Positions 31,920-42,479 of a stretch of DNA of 64,000 bases are shown piece by piece. Under the pieces are notes generated by a model, which saw only the letters and a list, made by a program, of their open reading frames with translations, had not been told where the DNA came from and did no database searches. Within the stretch, counting starts at the first letter, position 1; every line of letters begins with the position of its first letter. A program made the translations under genes and the position numbers. Source of the stretch: Castor canadensis (taxonomy: Eukaryota; Chordata; Mammalia; Rodentia; Castoridae); NCBI RefSeq assembly GCF_047511655.1, contig NC_133397.1:122415308-122479307 (forward strand). The letters are read 5' to 3'.

Positions 31920-32780
31920 TTAGCATTCTAAAATATTTTGTTAAAAGTGAGGTGTTTTCAACTTCTCTTTGAAAAGATCAGTTAGCTTAGATAATCAGTA
32001 AGATAAAGTACCTACTAAATTTTGTGTTACTCTAAGTTGCTTCTGCACAGTAAGGACAACTCTTACGTTTAATCACTTATATTATTACTTATTTAGAAAC
32101 TGTGAGAGCTTTTCATTTGACTAGGGATGAAGGCAACCTGTTCTCAGCACACAGTTCAGCAATCATCAAGGTTTAGCTGTTCTGACAGCAGGCCGATTGG
32201 GGCAGTCAACCACGAAGCCCATTGTTTGTAGGCTTCTTGGATGATTGGTCACTGAGATCTTCCCTTTGTCATGACTCATCAGCCTGTCAGTGACTTTATC
32301 AACGGGAGTCCTTCATGGAGTCAGTCAATGAAGAGGTATAATGAGCCTGCTGCTACTTGGAAGTCACCAGTGGGTGTGGTGGACACAGTTTAAGGAGAGA
32401 TGTGACTATTGTCCTCAAGTTTCTCAGCCTGTCATGATGGCACCAACAAGACTTTCAAGGATGCCAGTTCGTGTGGTGGTGCCTTAGTAAGCTATGCATA
32501 GCGAGCTCTGTCAATCCCTAGACAAGACACGAGCTACTTCTTAGCACCCCAGGCCCACCATACACTCTTATTTAAACCAGAGGCTCATGAATATTCATAT
32601 GTCTTAGAAAGATGACAATGATTGCATCCTCAGTCCATTAATGAAGAGGCAACTGTATAGACATATTATCTTAAGTAAGGAGCTACCTACCCAAAGTGCT
32701 AAAAACAGAAAAAGCTTCAGACGATAGCCTGGGACCGGAGGCAGCATGGGGAGGGATGGGGCAAAGAACCATTGCTTTAT
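31920..32780. other. Unique sequence, nothing recognised
   Basis: No repeat consensus is visible. Several CAGTCA-type pieces recur between 32200 and 32340 but with no regular period. Confidence 0.4.
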
Positions 32781-32785
32781 AAACC

Positions 32786-33080
32786 CTTCTTTTTTTGTGG
32801 TGGGGGCAGGTCTGGGGTTTGAACTCAATGCCTTGTGCTTGCTAGGCAAGTGCTGTATCTATTGAGCCATCCCTACAGCCCTTCTGGTTTTCGGTTATTT
32901 TTTAGATAAGCTTATGCCTCCTGTGTAGCTGGGATTGCAAAAATGTACCACCATACCTCGTTTGTTGGTTTAGATGGGGTCTTGCTAACTTTTTGCTTGG
33001 GCTAGACTTGAACCACAACCCACCTGATCACCACCTCCCAAGTAGCTGGGATTATAGGTGTAAGATACTGTATCCAGTCT
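32786..33080 (-). mobile_element. Trimeric SINE (7SL + 7SL + tRNA-like)
   Basis: Antisense tRNA-like part to about 32881, a short antisense 7SL monomer to about 32960, then a second to 33080. Confidence 0.8.
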
Positions 33081-33254
33081 TATTACAAGCCCTGCTATAA
33101 TTATCTTTCAACCATATACATGCATTTAATAAAAGTAAGAAAAATAAAAAAGCCAGTTAGCTCTCTCTCTGTAGTCCTTCCTTTCCTCATGGCTTCCATA
33201 GCCACCCCTCAGCTGTTGGAGTGGGAACAGAGTACCTCAAGAGCTCCCTGGACA

Positions 33255-33420
33255 ACTGTGCACAATTCACGTCAACACGCATTTGTGACCTGCTTACTGT
33301 GTGCCAGGCCTGGGTCAGGGTGGTGGGCAAGACACATCTTCTTGCTCTCATAGGGCTCACCCGACTGGGAAGGCTGCAAGTGAACAAGTGGCTCCTCTCC
33401 CTGTCGACTCAGTAGCAGCA
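33255..33420 (-). mobile_element. L2 remnant
   Basis: Antisense L2 order: A-C-T-G-T-G-T-G-C-C-A-G-G-C-C-T-G near 33296, then C-T-C-A-T-A-G-G-G-C-T-C-A and A-A-G-T-G-A-A-C-A-A-G. Confidence 0.65.
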
Positions 33421-33629
33421 TAGTCACTATCAGTCATCAGAACGTGTGAGCAGTGCGGGCATCTGAGCCCAGAATGGAGCTGCAACCAGCAAGATGGAAG
33501 AGGAGCCAGGAGGATACAGTCAGAAGTGCTGTGCTATTTCAGTGATACAGATGGACGGAAGGACAGCTTCCCTGTCTCAGTAGATAGGAAAATGGACAGC
33601 AGAGTAGCATTAAGAGTATAAACTCAGGG

Positions 33630-33898
33630 CCAGGAGAGGTGGAGCACATCAGTAACCTTAGCTCCTTTGGAGGCAGAGGTCAGGAGGATCATGGTTACTG
33701 AGACCTTATCGCATAAACAGGTGTGGTGGTGAATGCATGTAATCCCAGCTACTGAAGGGGCACAGGTGAAAGGACTGTAGTCCCCAGGTAAAGTTAGCTG
33801 AAGACCCTTTGTGAAAAGAAAACTAAAAGCAAAGGACAAGGGGTGTGGCTCAAGTGGTAGAGTGCTGCCTAGAACGTGGACAAGGAAAAAAAACAAAA
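33630..33898 (+). mobile_element. Trimeric SINE (7SL + 7SL + tRNA-like)
   Basis: First 7SL monomer to about 33716, second from C-A-G-G-T-G-T-G-G-T-G-G to about 33830, then the tRNA-like part and a tail. Confidence 0.8.
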
Positions 33899-33907
33899 AA
33901 TAATATA

Positions 33908-33972
33908 AACTCTGCACACTTGTAAATCCAGCACTCGGGAAGTTGAGGCAGGAGGATCAAGAGTACCAGGCC
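33908..33972 (+). mobile_element. B1-like SINE fragment
   Basis: A piece of a sense 7SL monomer (C-C-A-G-C-A-C-T-C-G-G-G-A-A-G) cut by the next insertion. Confidence 0.7.
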
Positions 33973-34192
33973 AGCCAGGTGCCAGTGGCTCCCACAAATA
34001 ATCCTAGCTACTTGGGAGGCTGAGATTGGGAGGATTGAGGCTGGAGGCCAGTCAGAGCAATTAGTTCATGAACTCCCATCTCCCAAACAACCAGAGCAGA
34101 ATGGACTGGAGGCGTGGCTCAAGTGGTAGAGTGCCTGCTCTGCAAGCACAAAGCCCTGAGTTCAAACCCCAGTCCCACCAGAAAAAAAAGAG
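33973..34192 (+). mobile_element. Composite SINE (7SL + tRNA-like)
   Basis: Full 7SL part, AACCAGAGCAGAATGG linker, full tRNA-like part and an A tail. The third SINE in a row in the same orientation. Confidence 0.9.
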
Positions 34193-34194
34193 AG

Positions 34195-34950
34195 GTTTTT
34201 AAATTGAAGAGTTTATGTGTACAGTTTAATGAGTGACCACCACACTAATCAAGACAAACAGCATTTCCAGCACAGAATTTCACACCGGGCACTTCACAGG
34301 CCTCAGGCTACATGCAGGTTGTGATGGGGAAGTGTTGGTCAGACAGGGGTTGGGAGAGCAAAGCTTAAGTCTGAGCTCTGCCAAAAGAGGCTGGTTGTAT
34401 CATCTGAAGCCAGATGAAACAAAAATTCAAATACTGAAGTCAGAGTCCATGGGGACAGGGGACAGTGTTTTGTAAGTGAGAGTAGGTTTGCAGTTGTGCA
34501 ATTCTGTGTGTGATGAAAGCAAAGGTCAGTGACTGATGGACGGGGTGACATCAAAGCCAGCTTTGAGTCTCTCGCTGAGAGAATCTGTCCTCTTTGAGAC
34601 CCTGACAGTTGAAGGTTTTGGTTTTGGGTATGTGGTGTTCCTTCCTGAAGTCTGGGGTGATGTAATCACCAGAGCTTTTTAAAAACAGTCTCTAAGAAAA
34701 AAGAAGAAATAAAAAAGACAAAGACGCTTGCTCTCTGACTGACTTCTGGTAAGAGGGAGCTCCTGGCTGGCTTGGATATTTCGCTGTTGTTACATTAGCA
34801 AATCCTTCTCCCCAGTTCTCCAAATTGGAATAGCAAGTGACTAAGAACAAATGGAAAGCTGGTAGACATTGGTCCCAACAGAATACTCTGCATATGCTGT
34901 GCTGTTCCACCTTCTCTTCAAACAGAGCTGTCCACAGCTACCAAAGGTTT
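34195..34950. other. Unique sequence, nothing recognised
   Basis: No repeat or gene recognised. Confidence 0.4.
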
Positions 34951-34954
34951 TGAG

Positions 34955-35142
34955 TGTCTACTAAGGTCCATCTGACTCTACTATGTGCTTTCCACCATGA
35001 TGTCACCAAGGACCCAAAGCAATAAGACAACTTGGTCTTGGACTGGAAACTTCAGAACCATAAGCAGGAAAAAACCTTTTCTCTTTATAAGGTAACTGCC
35101 TTGGGAATTTTATTATAGTAATAGAAAGACAACTAACATATT
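34955..35142 (+). mobile_element. MaLR-like LTR 3' end
   Basis: Contains C-T-T-T-T-C-T-C-T-T-T-A-T-A-A-G-G near 35075 and T-T-T-T-A-T-T-A-T-A-G-T-A-A near 35109, the terminal order of MST/MLT-type LTRs. Confidence 0.55.
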
Positions 35143-35159
35143 CTCAGTCCTAATCCAAT

Positions 35160-35530
35160 CCTCACCTTCTCTTATCTGAATTACTAAAGTCACTGACCTC
35201 TACCAACTTCCCCTGCTTTTTCTTTTACCTTCCGTCATCTACATAGCTATCAAAGTGAAAATTTTAAAATATAGTTCAGACCAAGCCATTCACCCGTTCA
35301 AAGTTCCTCCAATAGCTTCCCAGTTGCAAAAGAATTCCAAAGTTCTGACCACAGCCCACGGTCCAACAGGTCTGGATACTCAGCATACAAGTACAGCCCT
35401 CCCTTGCCCTAGGTTTACTTCGTGTTGTCCTCCCTGCTGCTCTTAGGAATGCCAGGTCATTCTCGGTGAGGACCTTTGCCACAGCCACCTCTCTTTTCAG
35501 GAAAGTTCTTCAGCAGTCTTCCCCTAAAAG
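35160..35530 (+). mobile_element. L2 remnant
   Basis: Sense L2 order: A-A-T-A-G-C-T-T-C-C-C-A-G near 35311, C-C-A-A-A-G-T-T-C-T-G near 35337, C-C-T-T-T-G-C-C-A-C-A near 35473. Confidence 0.6.
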
Positions 35531-35554
35531 CATCCTCATGTCAAGAAAATGTTA

Positions 35555-36029
35555 GAGAATGAAAAATATAAAAACAGCCCATCTACATCTGAATAGAATA
35601 TAACGCAGTGTACTGTGAGCTGTTTCATATTAGGGGTGCATGATGATAGAGAATGAGTAAGTGATTGTGGGGGGGTTCATTTGATCAAAGCACGATAAAT
35701 ACAGACCTGAAGTACCAAGATGAAACTCCCTTGGACTATCAACATACACTTAATAAAAAAAAAAAGAAGGGCAGGAGGGAAAACAAGTCTTTTCCAGGAG
35801 TGGGTACCAGTGGGAAGGGACGAGCACAAGGAACGGGGAATGAAGATGACTACGGTGGGTGTATTTTGTATCCATATATGAAAATGGAAGAATGAAAACT
35901 GTTGAAATCATTCTAAGAAGGGGAGAGAGGAGAATGATCAAGAAAGTTAATCTAAGATATATTTGAAACACATATGTAAATACCACAATGTATCCCCTAC
36001 ACAGCTATTATATGCTCAAAAATCATTTT
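35555..36029 (+). mobile_element. L1 3' end (rodent-lineage type)
   Basis: Purine-rich sequence then T-A-A-A-T-A-C-C-A-C-A-A-T-G-T-A-T-C-C-C-C near 35977 and T-A-T-T-A-T-A-T-G-C-T-C-A, the order of L1 3' termini I know from several non-murid mammals. Confidence 0.65.
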
Positions 36030-36039
36030 AAAAAATCCT

Positions 36040-36121
36040 TGGGCTTGGGATGTAGCTCAGTGGTTGAGTGTTTGCCTAGCATACATGAGGCCCTGCATTC
36101 AATCCCCAGTACCACTAAAAA
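36040..36121 (+). mobile_element. tRNA-like (ID-like) SINE with target-site duplication
   Basis: Sense monomer of the classic ID type (G-T-A-G-C-T-C-A-G-T-G-G-T-T-G-A-G). AAAAAATCCT flanks it at 36030-36039 and 36122-36131. It landed just past the L1 3' end. Confidence 0.88.
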
Positions 36122-36209
36122 AAAAAATCCTCACTTTGCCCAGCTCCCAGGAAGACACTGAAAGGACTGCCAAAATCAGGGCAACTTTGTTTCCATTTTA
36201 TCTAAATTT

Positions 36210-36400
36210 CCCTTTAAGGCCCACTTTGTTTTCCTTCATAGTTCTTATGAGCAGGAAAAACACACTATCAATTGACTTGCTTACTTGTTTAAGGTCTGCT
36301 TCTGTCACTATAACAACTTGTTATCATTATGTCCCTGTGACTAAAACAGTAACTGAACACCATAGGAACCCAATAAATACTTTTGAATAAGTGAAAGAAT
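36210..36400 (+). mobile_element. L2 3' end remnant
   Basis: Sense L2 3' order ending in A-A-C-C-C-A-A-T-A-A-A-T-A-C-T-T-T-T-G-A-A-T. Confidence 0.6.
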
Positions 36401-36404
36401 AGAT

Positions 36405-36655
36405 TTTCATATCTCCCCATTTTCTCCACTCATCCTTCAAGTTCAGCACCACGAAAATCATTCAGCTCAACACTCTTGTTTCAGTAGAGTGAAAGGTGAC
36501 CTTGAGACGACCTTTTACACCTGGTCCAGACTTCTTAGTGTACTTCTCTATCTCCCACCTTCTTCCATCCACACCCCACTGTGCTCAGGGCTGGTGGCAG
36601 AGCACAGTGTCCTAAGAACTCATAGCTAAAGGGAATTTTTCAAGAGGTCTTCTCT
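36405..36655. other. Unassigned spacer
   Basis: Nothing recognised. Confidence 0.35.
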
Positions 36656-36659
36656 TTTA

Positions 36660-36985
36660 TCTCCCTCTTTTCTGGAGCCTGTCTGTCTCCTCTCCTTGTC
36701 CCCTCTGCCTCTGGCTAGTTAATGCTCAGTGTTCTTCTCTTGACACTGCTCTCCCACTGTCCCCTCCTGGGTACTAACCCAATGCCATGACTTCAGCTGT
36801 CACCTACATCCTGATGCATCTGCAGCACCAGCCCTTCTTTCCTCCTCTGCCTCTTACAGACACATCCATCCGGGTATCTCAGGGGTCACACACTTGGCAT
36901 TCTCAAAGCAAGATCCGTTCCCCACCAACACTGCCCTTCCTCCAGAGCCCTGGGTCTCGTGAATGGTAACAGGTAACCCTTCTGG
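36660..36985 (+). mobile_element. L2 remnant
   Basis: Sense L2 order: T-A-C-T-A-A-C-C-C-A-A-T-G-C-C-A-T-G near 36772, then A-C-A-C-A-T-C-C-A-T-C-C-G and C-C-T-T-C-C-T-C-C-A. It is the opposite strand of the family seen at 55460-56975. Confidence 0.65.
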
Positions 36986-37430
36986 ATGCCTCCCCTGTCT
37001 CCTTCAAACAGTCTTAAGGACAAGATGAGGCCACTTTGCAAAGAATTATTCATTGTATCTCCCAATTGCTGCCACGTTAGTAACATGTTTTACTGTCACG
37101 ATCACCTCACTAAGGATTTTCGAAATGTGGGTCTTGACCCATTCGTGAGGTGTCAAATTAATTTTGTTGATCATCACAGGCTTTTCAAAAAAATTTAATC
37201 TTACATATACACTCCAGGAATCTGCAGGACTGATATCAGTAGCAACATGGAGATACTTACTGGTAGCTTTTCCTTTGTTGTAAAGGTCAAAGTCCTCAAA
37301 CTATTTTCAATAAGCACAAAGACACATCTACCAAAGAAAACCTGCCCCTGCTCCTGCCCGACACACTTGGCCTGAGTGGAGAAATGTTTTATGTGAATAG
37401 CACACAGTGAGTAATATCACTAAATGTAGG

Positions 37431-37496
37431 TTCAATTGCAATATCACTTGAGTTTAATTGCAATATCATTTGAGTTCAATTACAATATCATTTATT
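37431..37496. repeat. Three tandem 22-bp units with an ATTGCAATA-like core
   Basis: Units at 37431-37452, 37453-37474 and 37475-37496, each starting T-T-(C/T)-A-A-T-T-(G/A)-C-A-A-T-A-T-C-A and differing at only a few positions except at the end of unit 3. AT-rich imperfect copies of TCAATATTAT follow to 37540. Confidence 0.9.
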
Positions 37497-37621
37497 AACA
37501 AAAACTAAAATTATCATCAATATTATGTCAATATTATTTATCAGCATGAGTGTGAAATACATTTAATTTGTTTCTCTCTATGTCTACTCCAAGTTATCCA
37601 GACTGCTCCTCTTGGTAGGTA

Positions 37622-37784
37622 TTTACACCTTGAGCCACTCCACTAGCCCTTTTTTTGTGAAGGGTTTTTCAACCCTTTTTGTGAGGGTCTCATGAACTCA
37701 TGAACTATTTGCCCAGGGTGGCTTTAAGTCGAGATCCTCCTGAGTAGCTAGGATTTCAGGCATGAGCCACTGGCGCCGGGCTCC
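37622..37784 (-). mobile_element. Composite SINE (7SL + tRNA-like), tRNA part cut
   Basis: Only the A-box end of the tRNA-like part (G-A-G-C-C-A-C-T-C-C-A-C-T-A-G) remains before an antisense 7SL part ending in G-G-C-G-C-C-G-G-G-C. Confidence 0.82.
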
Positions 37785-37789
37785 AGTCA

Positions 37790-37910
37790 GGCTTTTTTGT
37801 TTGCTTGTTTGTTTGTTTGTTTGTTTTGTGGTACTGGGTCTGAACGCAGGGCCTTGCCCTTGCCCTTGCCAGACAGGCACTCTACCACTTGAGCCATTTG
37901 GCCAGTCAGC
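37790..37910 (-). mobile_element. tRNA-like SINE with a GTTT tail repeat
   Basis: Antisense monomer whose tail is about five units of TTTG. The C-C-C-T-T-G element is present three times in tandem at 37855-37869. Confidence 0.85.
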
Positions 37911-37914
37911 TATT

Positions 37915-38460
37915 CTTGTTTCAGGTTGTTCAGTAAAGCTTATTCTTCATTTCTACAATCTGGTCAGGAGTTAGGTTTGCTGGACACTGAAATTGTCCCC
38001 AGGGCCCAGTAGTCACTCCTTCCTCTAATCTTTCTCCTTCCTGAAGCAATAACAACTTCTCATTTTGGACAGAAGTCCCCCTGAGCCTCTCCATCAGCAT
38101 CTCTTGCCAGCTTGCCTCTTCTCAGGTCTTGTGAGCAACCTGCACAGCTGCCCATGGCAGGTGACTGATGCCCCCCGGGGGGAAGGGAGTATAACAAATG
38201 TCCCATGTATCCTGGCACCTCCCCAGGCTTCATCCCCCAGCCTGCTGCAATCAGGATTTTAACAACATGAGCTAAAACACCCTGGAATAGATAGCTGAGT
38301 ACACCCGGAGCAGTCAAGTTCAGCTGTTTTGTATGCGTTCAGGGTTCACCATGGGTACTGATCATGCTACCCTCTCTTTATTTTTGTTCCTCCCTTACTT
38401 GTCTTCTACCCTGACAATGACTTTCTAAAAACGGAGCACGCATCAGAAATGTTAAGGCTG
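37915..38460. other. Unique sequence with a C6G6 palindrome
   Basis: Six C then six G at 38171-38182. No repeat family or gene recognised. Confidence 0.4.
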
Positions 38461-38464
38461 TATT

Positions 38465-38600
38465 CAAACTCAGTCAAAGCTGGAGGTGAAACCTAGTTCT
38501 GCCATTTAAGGGCTGTGTGGTCACACATGAGTGATCATGCGTGAGTAACGTCAACAATGACCCTGCTCTCCTCAGTGTGGAGTGGGATACCGTCAGGGAC
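38465..38600 (+). mobile_element. MIR remnant
   Basis: Sense MIR order: C-T-A-G-T-T-C-T-G-C-C-A-T-T-T-A, then G-G-C-T-G-T-G-T-G-G-T-C. Confidence 0.6.
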
Positions 38601-38654
38601 TCAGGCTGTGACCAGCCCCCTGTGAGATACTAGAAATCAGCTAGGTCTAATCTG

Positions 38655-38760
38655 AACAAGACTCCCACAGTGGTTATTACTGCCCCACGTCGTGAAGAAC
38701 CGAAGCTCAGAGAAAGTAGTAACTTGCCCATGGTCACAGAGCTAGTACGTTCCTGAGCAA
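38655..38760 (-). mobile_element. MIR remnant
   Basis: Antisense MIR order: G-A-A-G-C-T-C-A-G-A-G-A-A near 38701, then A-A-C-T-T-G-C-C-C-A-T-G-G-T-C-A-C-A. Confidence 0.7.
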
Positions 38761-39037
38761 GAATTTTCTTTCAAGATCCCCCATGCTGTTTCAGTTGTTC
38801 TAGAACTTCTGAGGTTTGTCAGCTCACTTCCCACACATCCACATAACTCCACATATATAGTAAGTATCAGATTAGCACCTAATACCAAGTTGAAAATAAT
38901 GAGAAAAACCAAATGAGGTCTCCTCTCATGGCATGTACGTGTAACTTTGATAGACACTGAGCAACAGCAAGTGTACTGCTGGTGCTATGAAAAACACATA
39001 TAATATACGTTGTGTGTATATATATGTATTTATGTAT

Positions 39038-39245
39038 GCATTTTTTGATGGGACTGGGGTTTGAACTCAAGGCTTCACACTTGCAAAGCAGGCACTCTAC
39101 CGCTTAAGCCACACCTCCTCCAGTCCATTTTGCTCTGGTTATTTTGAAGATGGGGTCTCTCGAACTATTTGCTTAAGCTGGCCTCCAACCTCAGTCCTCC
39201 TGATCTCAGCCTCCCAAGGAGCTGGTATGACAGGCGTGAGCCATA
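39038..39245 (-). mobile_element. Composite SINE (7SL + tRNA-like), CCATTTTGCTC-linker type
   Basis: Antisense tRNA-like part, C-C-A-T-T-T-T-G-C-T-C-T-G-G-T-T linker, antisense 7SL part. The same linker type recurs at 39915, 41605 and 48972. Confidence 0.88.
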
Positions 39246-39910
39246 TGAGGTTAGAGATTTTTAAATTGTAATGGATGTCTATTATGAATTTAAATTACAC
39301 TTAATGCATGGAATCAACTTACGTTTATATAGTGCATAGTCAAGTCTAGTGATCTAACTTGCAATGGCGAAATCTATATGGATGTAAATGAGTGTAGCTC
39401 TTTGTTTAAAATGTAGCAGAAGACACCCCATTTCAGAGTCTATGACTATGGGAATAACATAGCCTCCTGTGCATTTTAAAAATAAACCCATGTCTTTGTA
39501 CTTTACCCAATTTTCAACATCTTTGAGAACAAATGAGTCTGGTTTCTCATTAAGAACTAATAGGGAACTATAAATAGGCACACTTACTACATATCAATGA
39601 AAAATAAAAAGTATATGCAAAATATGCTTTGCGTATTTTAACTCCCTAACAGTGAGGAAAGGAAGTCATGTGGCAGTCAGGTTAAATGCACAGGTATGGA
39701 AGCAGCAGGGAGAGGATTCAACATTGTCCCGCAGCCCTTGTCTGCCTTGTATTTCCTTAAAGAAAAAGATTAAATTTAAAATAATCTCAGAAAGATGGAA
39801 CTGCTGCTGATATCATAAGTTAGTTAAAGCTGAATGAAACTATTCTAACAGTTGCAATTCTAATGCCAATGAAGTAGAAACAGTTTTTTGGGGACAATAT
39901 TTATATTTGT
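39246..39910. other. AT-rich unique sequence, nothing recognised
   Basis: No repeat or gene recognised. Confidence 0.4.
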
Positions 39911-39914
39911 TTTA

Positions 39915-40125
39915 TTTGTTTATTTTTCGTGGGACTGGAGTTTGAACTCAGAGCTTCGAGCTTACAAAGCAGGTGCTCTATTTCTTGAGCCACACCTCCG
40001 GTCCATTTTGCTCTGTTTATTTTGGAGTTTGGGGTCTGGGCTGGCCTGGCCTCAAATTGCAATACTCCTGACGTCAGCCTCCCATGTGCCTAGGATTACA
40101 GGTGTAGCCACAGGCACCCAGCTAT
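39915..40125 (-). mobile_element. Composite SINE (7SL + tRNA-like), CCATTTTGCTC-linker type
   Basis: Full antisense tRNA-like part then antisense 7SL part. A small deletion removes part of the 7SL left arm. Confidence 0.88.
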
Positions 40126-40458
40126 TGGAAATTATTTAATGCACATCAGGTGTGCAGTGGAAGAACTGAAGAGCTGATAGGTTGTGGGTGCTCCTCTGTA
40201 GCCCACCTCTGTAGGTGGTGTGCTAGAGGAAGGACCAACAGCACTCCCTAGTTCCTTCGCAGGGGTTGTTGTGAAAGAGTCAGGTAGGATTTCTCTTTGA
40301 AGTATTAAAAAAAAAAACTGACAGGAGCTATATCATTATCTTGGTCTAACTGATATTTATATTATACTCTGTTGTTGTTTCTTGACACTAAGCTCTATTG
40401 TTTCTTAGCTATAATCTACGAGAAAATCCTAAGGAGAAATCTCAGGAAGAATTCAGCT
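40126..40458. other. Unique spacer, nothing recognised
   Basis: No repeat or gene recognised. Confidence 0.4.
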
Positions 40459-40460
40459 TT

Positions 40461-40567
40461 TTTTCTTTTATTTTTTAATTAATTATTTTCTTGGTAGTAC
40501 TGGGGTTTGAACTCAGGGCCTTCCACTTGCTAGACAAGGGCTCTACTACTTGAACCACGCCTCCCAC
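40461..40567 (-). mobile_element. tRNA-like (ID-like) SINE
   Basis: Antisense monomer with a T/TTAATT-rich tail on the left. Confidence 0.88.
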
Positions 40568-40569
40568 CT

Positions 40570-41595
40570 TGTTTTCTTCCTTTAACTATCTTTGTTGGCA
40601 AATGAAATTAATATTCAAGCCTCTAGAAGAAAATCAGTATTACTCATAAGTTATTTAGGAAGCCAAATTGTGTACCTATTGCTCTGGAAACCAAAAGCAT
40701 ATCTCACACAGTAGAATTTGAAAAGGCCCTAGAACTTTCTCAAAGAGGTGAAAATGTGCATGCTGACAGGAAATGACACTGTCAGGTTACTACGCAAACT
40801 TTTTAATTTGCTGAAAAATTGTCAGACCTAAGATAAAATACACAGAAGGAATATTTTAAAACACCGTCCTAAGTATGAAAATGAAACAAAACATTTGACA
40901 AGAAAAAGAAAACTTGAGCTCTCACCTACAAAATTCCCGGCTGCTGCACTATCCCCAGCCAACACAGATATCAGGATTCCATTCCTGTGCTGTGTGGGGG
41001 TTGGTACAAATAAAAGAAAACAGTGGCCTATGGTTAGTGGAGGGACAGAACGAAGATTGACACAGTATATCATCCCTCATGGCAAATAGGGGATTGGGTT
41101 TAATCCACTGTGAACTCATCATGAGGTAGAGGATACGAGGCCCCATGAGACTTTCCTAGGAGGTGTTAGTTAAATGTCACAACAGTAAGGCAGAACCTAA
41201 GAAATGGAAAATAGCCACCTATCCCTTCTCCAAAATAATATGAAAAGGTCTGGATTATGTGGAATAGAATAAAAGGTTAATATAGAAAGGTGCACACATT
41301 AAATATAAAATTATTAGTACCCTTTACAAAAATTACAATCAGACGAAAAGTTTGATGTCTTGAAGTAAGTGGTGACACTGCCTTTCTCTGGTGTGTCCAG
41401 GTGGCATTACAAGGTCTCAGAGGAGAGGCTGTCAGAGAACAGGAAGTACACTTCACTTGAGAAATGCACTCTGAGGGTCTCTTCTGAATATTTCACGTGC
41501 TGTATGTGAAGTGATCTTTAAAAACTTACAAGGTGTGATTTTGTGTCCTATCCTAGGCTTGGCATTTTTATAGGCACAACTGAATAGTACCCAGG
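40570..41595. other. SINE-free unique sequence
   Basis: Nothing recognised over about 1 kb. Frames here show no family resemblance. Confidence 0.4.
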
Positions 41596-41604
41596 TTTGG
41601 ATAT

Positions 41605-41848
41605 ATACATACATATGTTTTTAATTTTATTTGTTTTCTTTTGGTGGGACTGGGGTTTGAGCTTAGGGCTTTATGCTTACAAAACAGGTGCTCTACCACT
41701 TGAGCCACACCTCCAGTCCATTTTGCTCTGGTTATTTTGGAGGTGGGATCTTGCCAACTATTTGCCTGGGCTAGCCTTAAACCGCGATCCTCCCAATCTC
41801 AGCTTCTCAAGTAACCAGGTTTATAGGCACGAGCCTCTGATTCTTGGC
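41605..41848 (-). mobile_element. Composite SINE (7SL + tRNA-like) with target-site duplication
   Basis: CCATTTTGCTC-linker type. TTGGATAT occurs at 41597-41604 and 41849-41856. Confidence 0.88.
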
Positions 41849-41988
41849 TTGGATATGTTTAAAACTCTCAGTTTCCATCCTTTTTGGAGATTTAAGAAAA
41901 TTAAAGTAGTAATATAAACCAGTGCCGAATTAACCTGAGCTAAAGGAAATTTATGAAACAAAAGGAGTAATATGGTTGTATGAGTTAG

Positions 41989-42008
41989 TGTGTGTGTGTG
42001 TGTGACAC

Positions 42009-42044
<36 letters not shown>

Positions 42045-42045
42045 A
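41989..42045. repeat. Compound GT then GA microsatellite
   Basis: About 15 bases of GT, then GACACA, then about 36 bases of GA. Confidence 0.92.
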
Positions 42046-42094
42046 CATGCAGGTGTGTGCACATGTGACAGGGAAACCTCCAGTTTAATTGATT

Positions 42095-42330
42095 ATTTTA
42101 GAGAAGTCCAGCAGACTACCTCCTGTCCTCTGGCTTTTGTAACAGCCTCCCAGCTTTCCTTTCTTGGTTATTTGGCACATGTTTTGGTAAGAGGAGAGTC
42201 TTTTATGCCTTACTGGTGTTCCCTAAAATGCAGGCTTGTTAGGGACTGTCACAGGTCGCTTGCTTTCATTTATAACTTCAAAGGAATATTGATCACAATT
42301 CAGGCTGAGGTCCAATGAATAATTATACTT
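42095..42330 (+). mobile_element. Probable L2 remnant
   Basis: Sense L2-like order: C-C-T-C-C-T-G-T-C-C-T-C-T-G-G, A-A-C-A-G-C-C-T-C-C-C-A-G. Weak beyond 42180. Confidence 0.4.
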
Positions 42331-42479
42331 GAGAAGCCAACTGTCACCTGTATTTTTGGCACTTATAATATATAAGATAATATGTTAAGTACAACCAAGT
42401 TTTCCTATGTGAAAAACATTTGATAATATATAAAATATTGTGCAATTGAACATTTTTACATCTAGTTTTCAAAGTAATG

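Noticed and set aside
36040-36121. tRNA gene (A-box and B-box-like motifs)
   Set aside because: The cloverleaf is incomplete, an A-rich tail and a target-site duplication are present, and dozens of related copies exist. It is an ID-type SINE. The same applies to the other tRNA-like copies.
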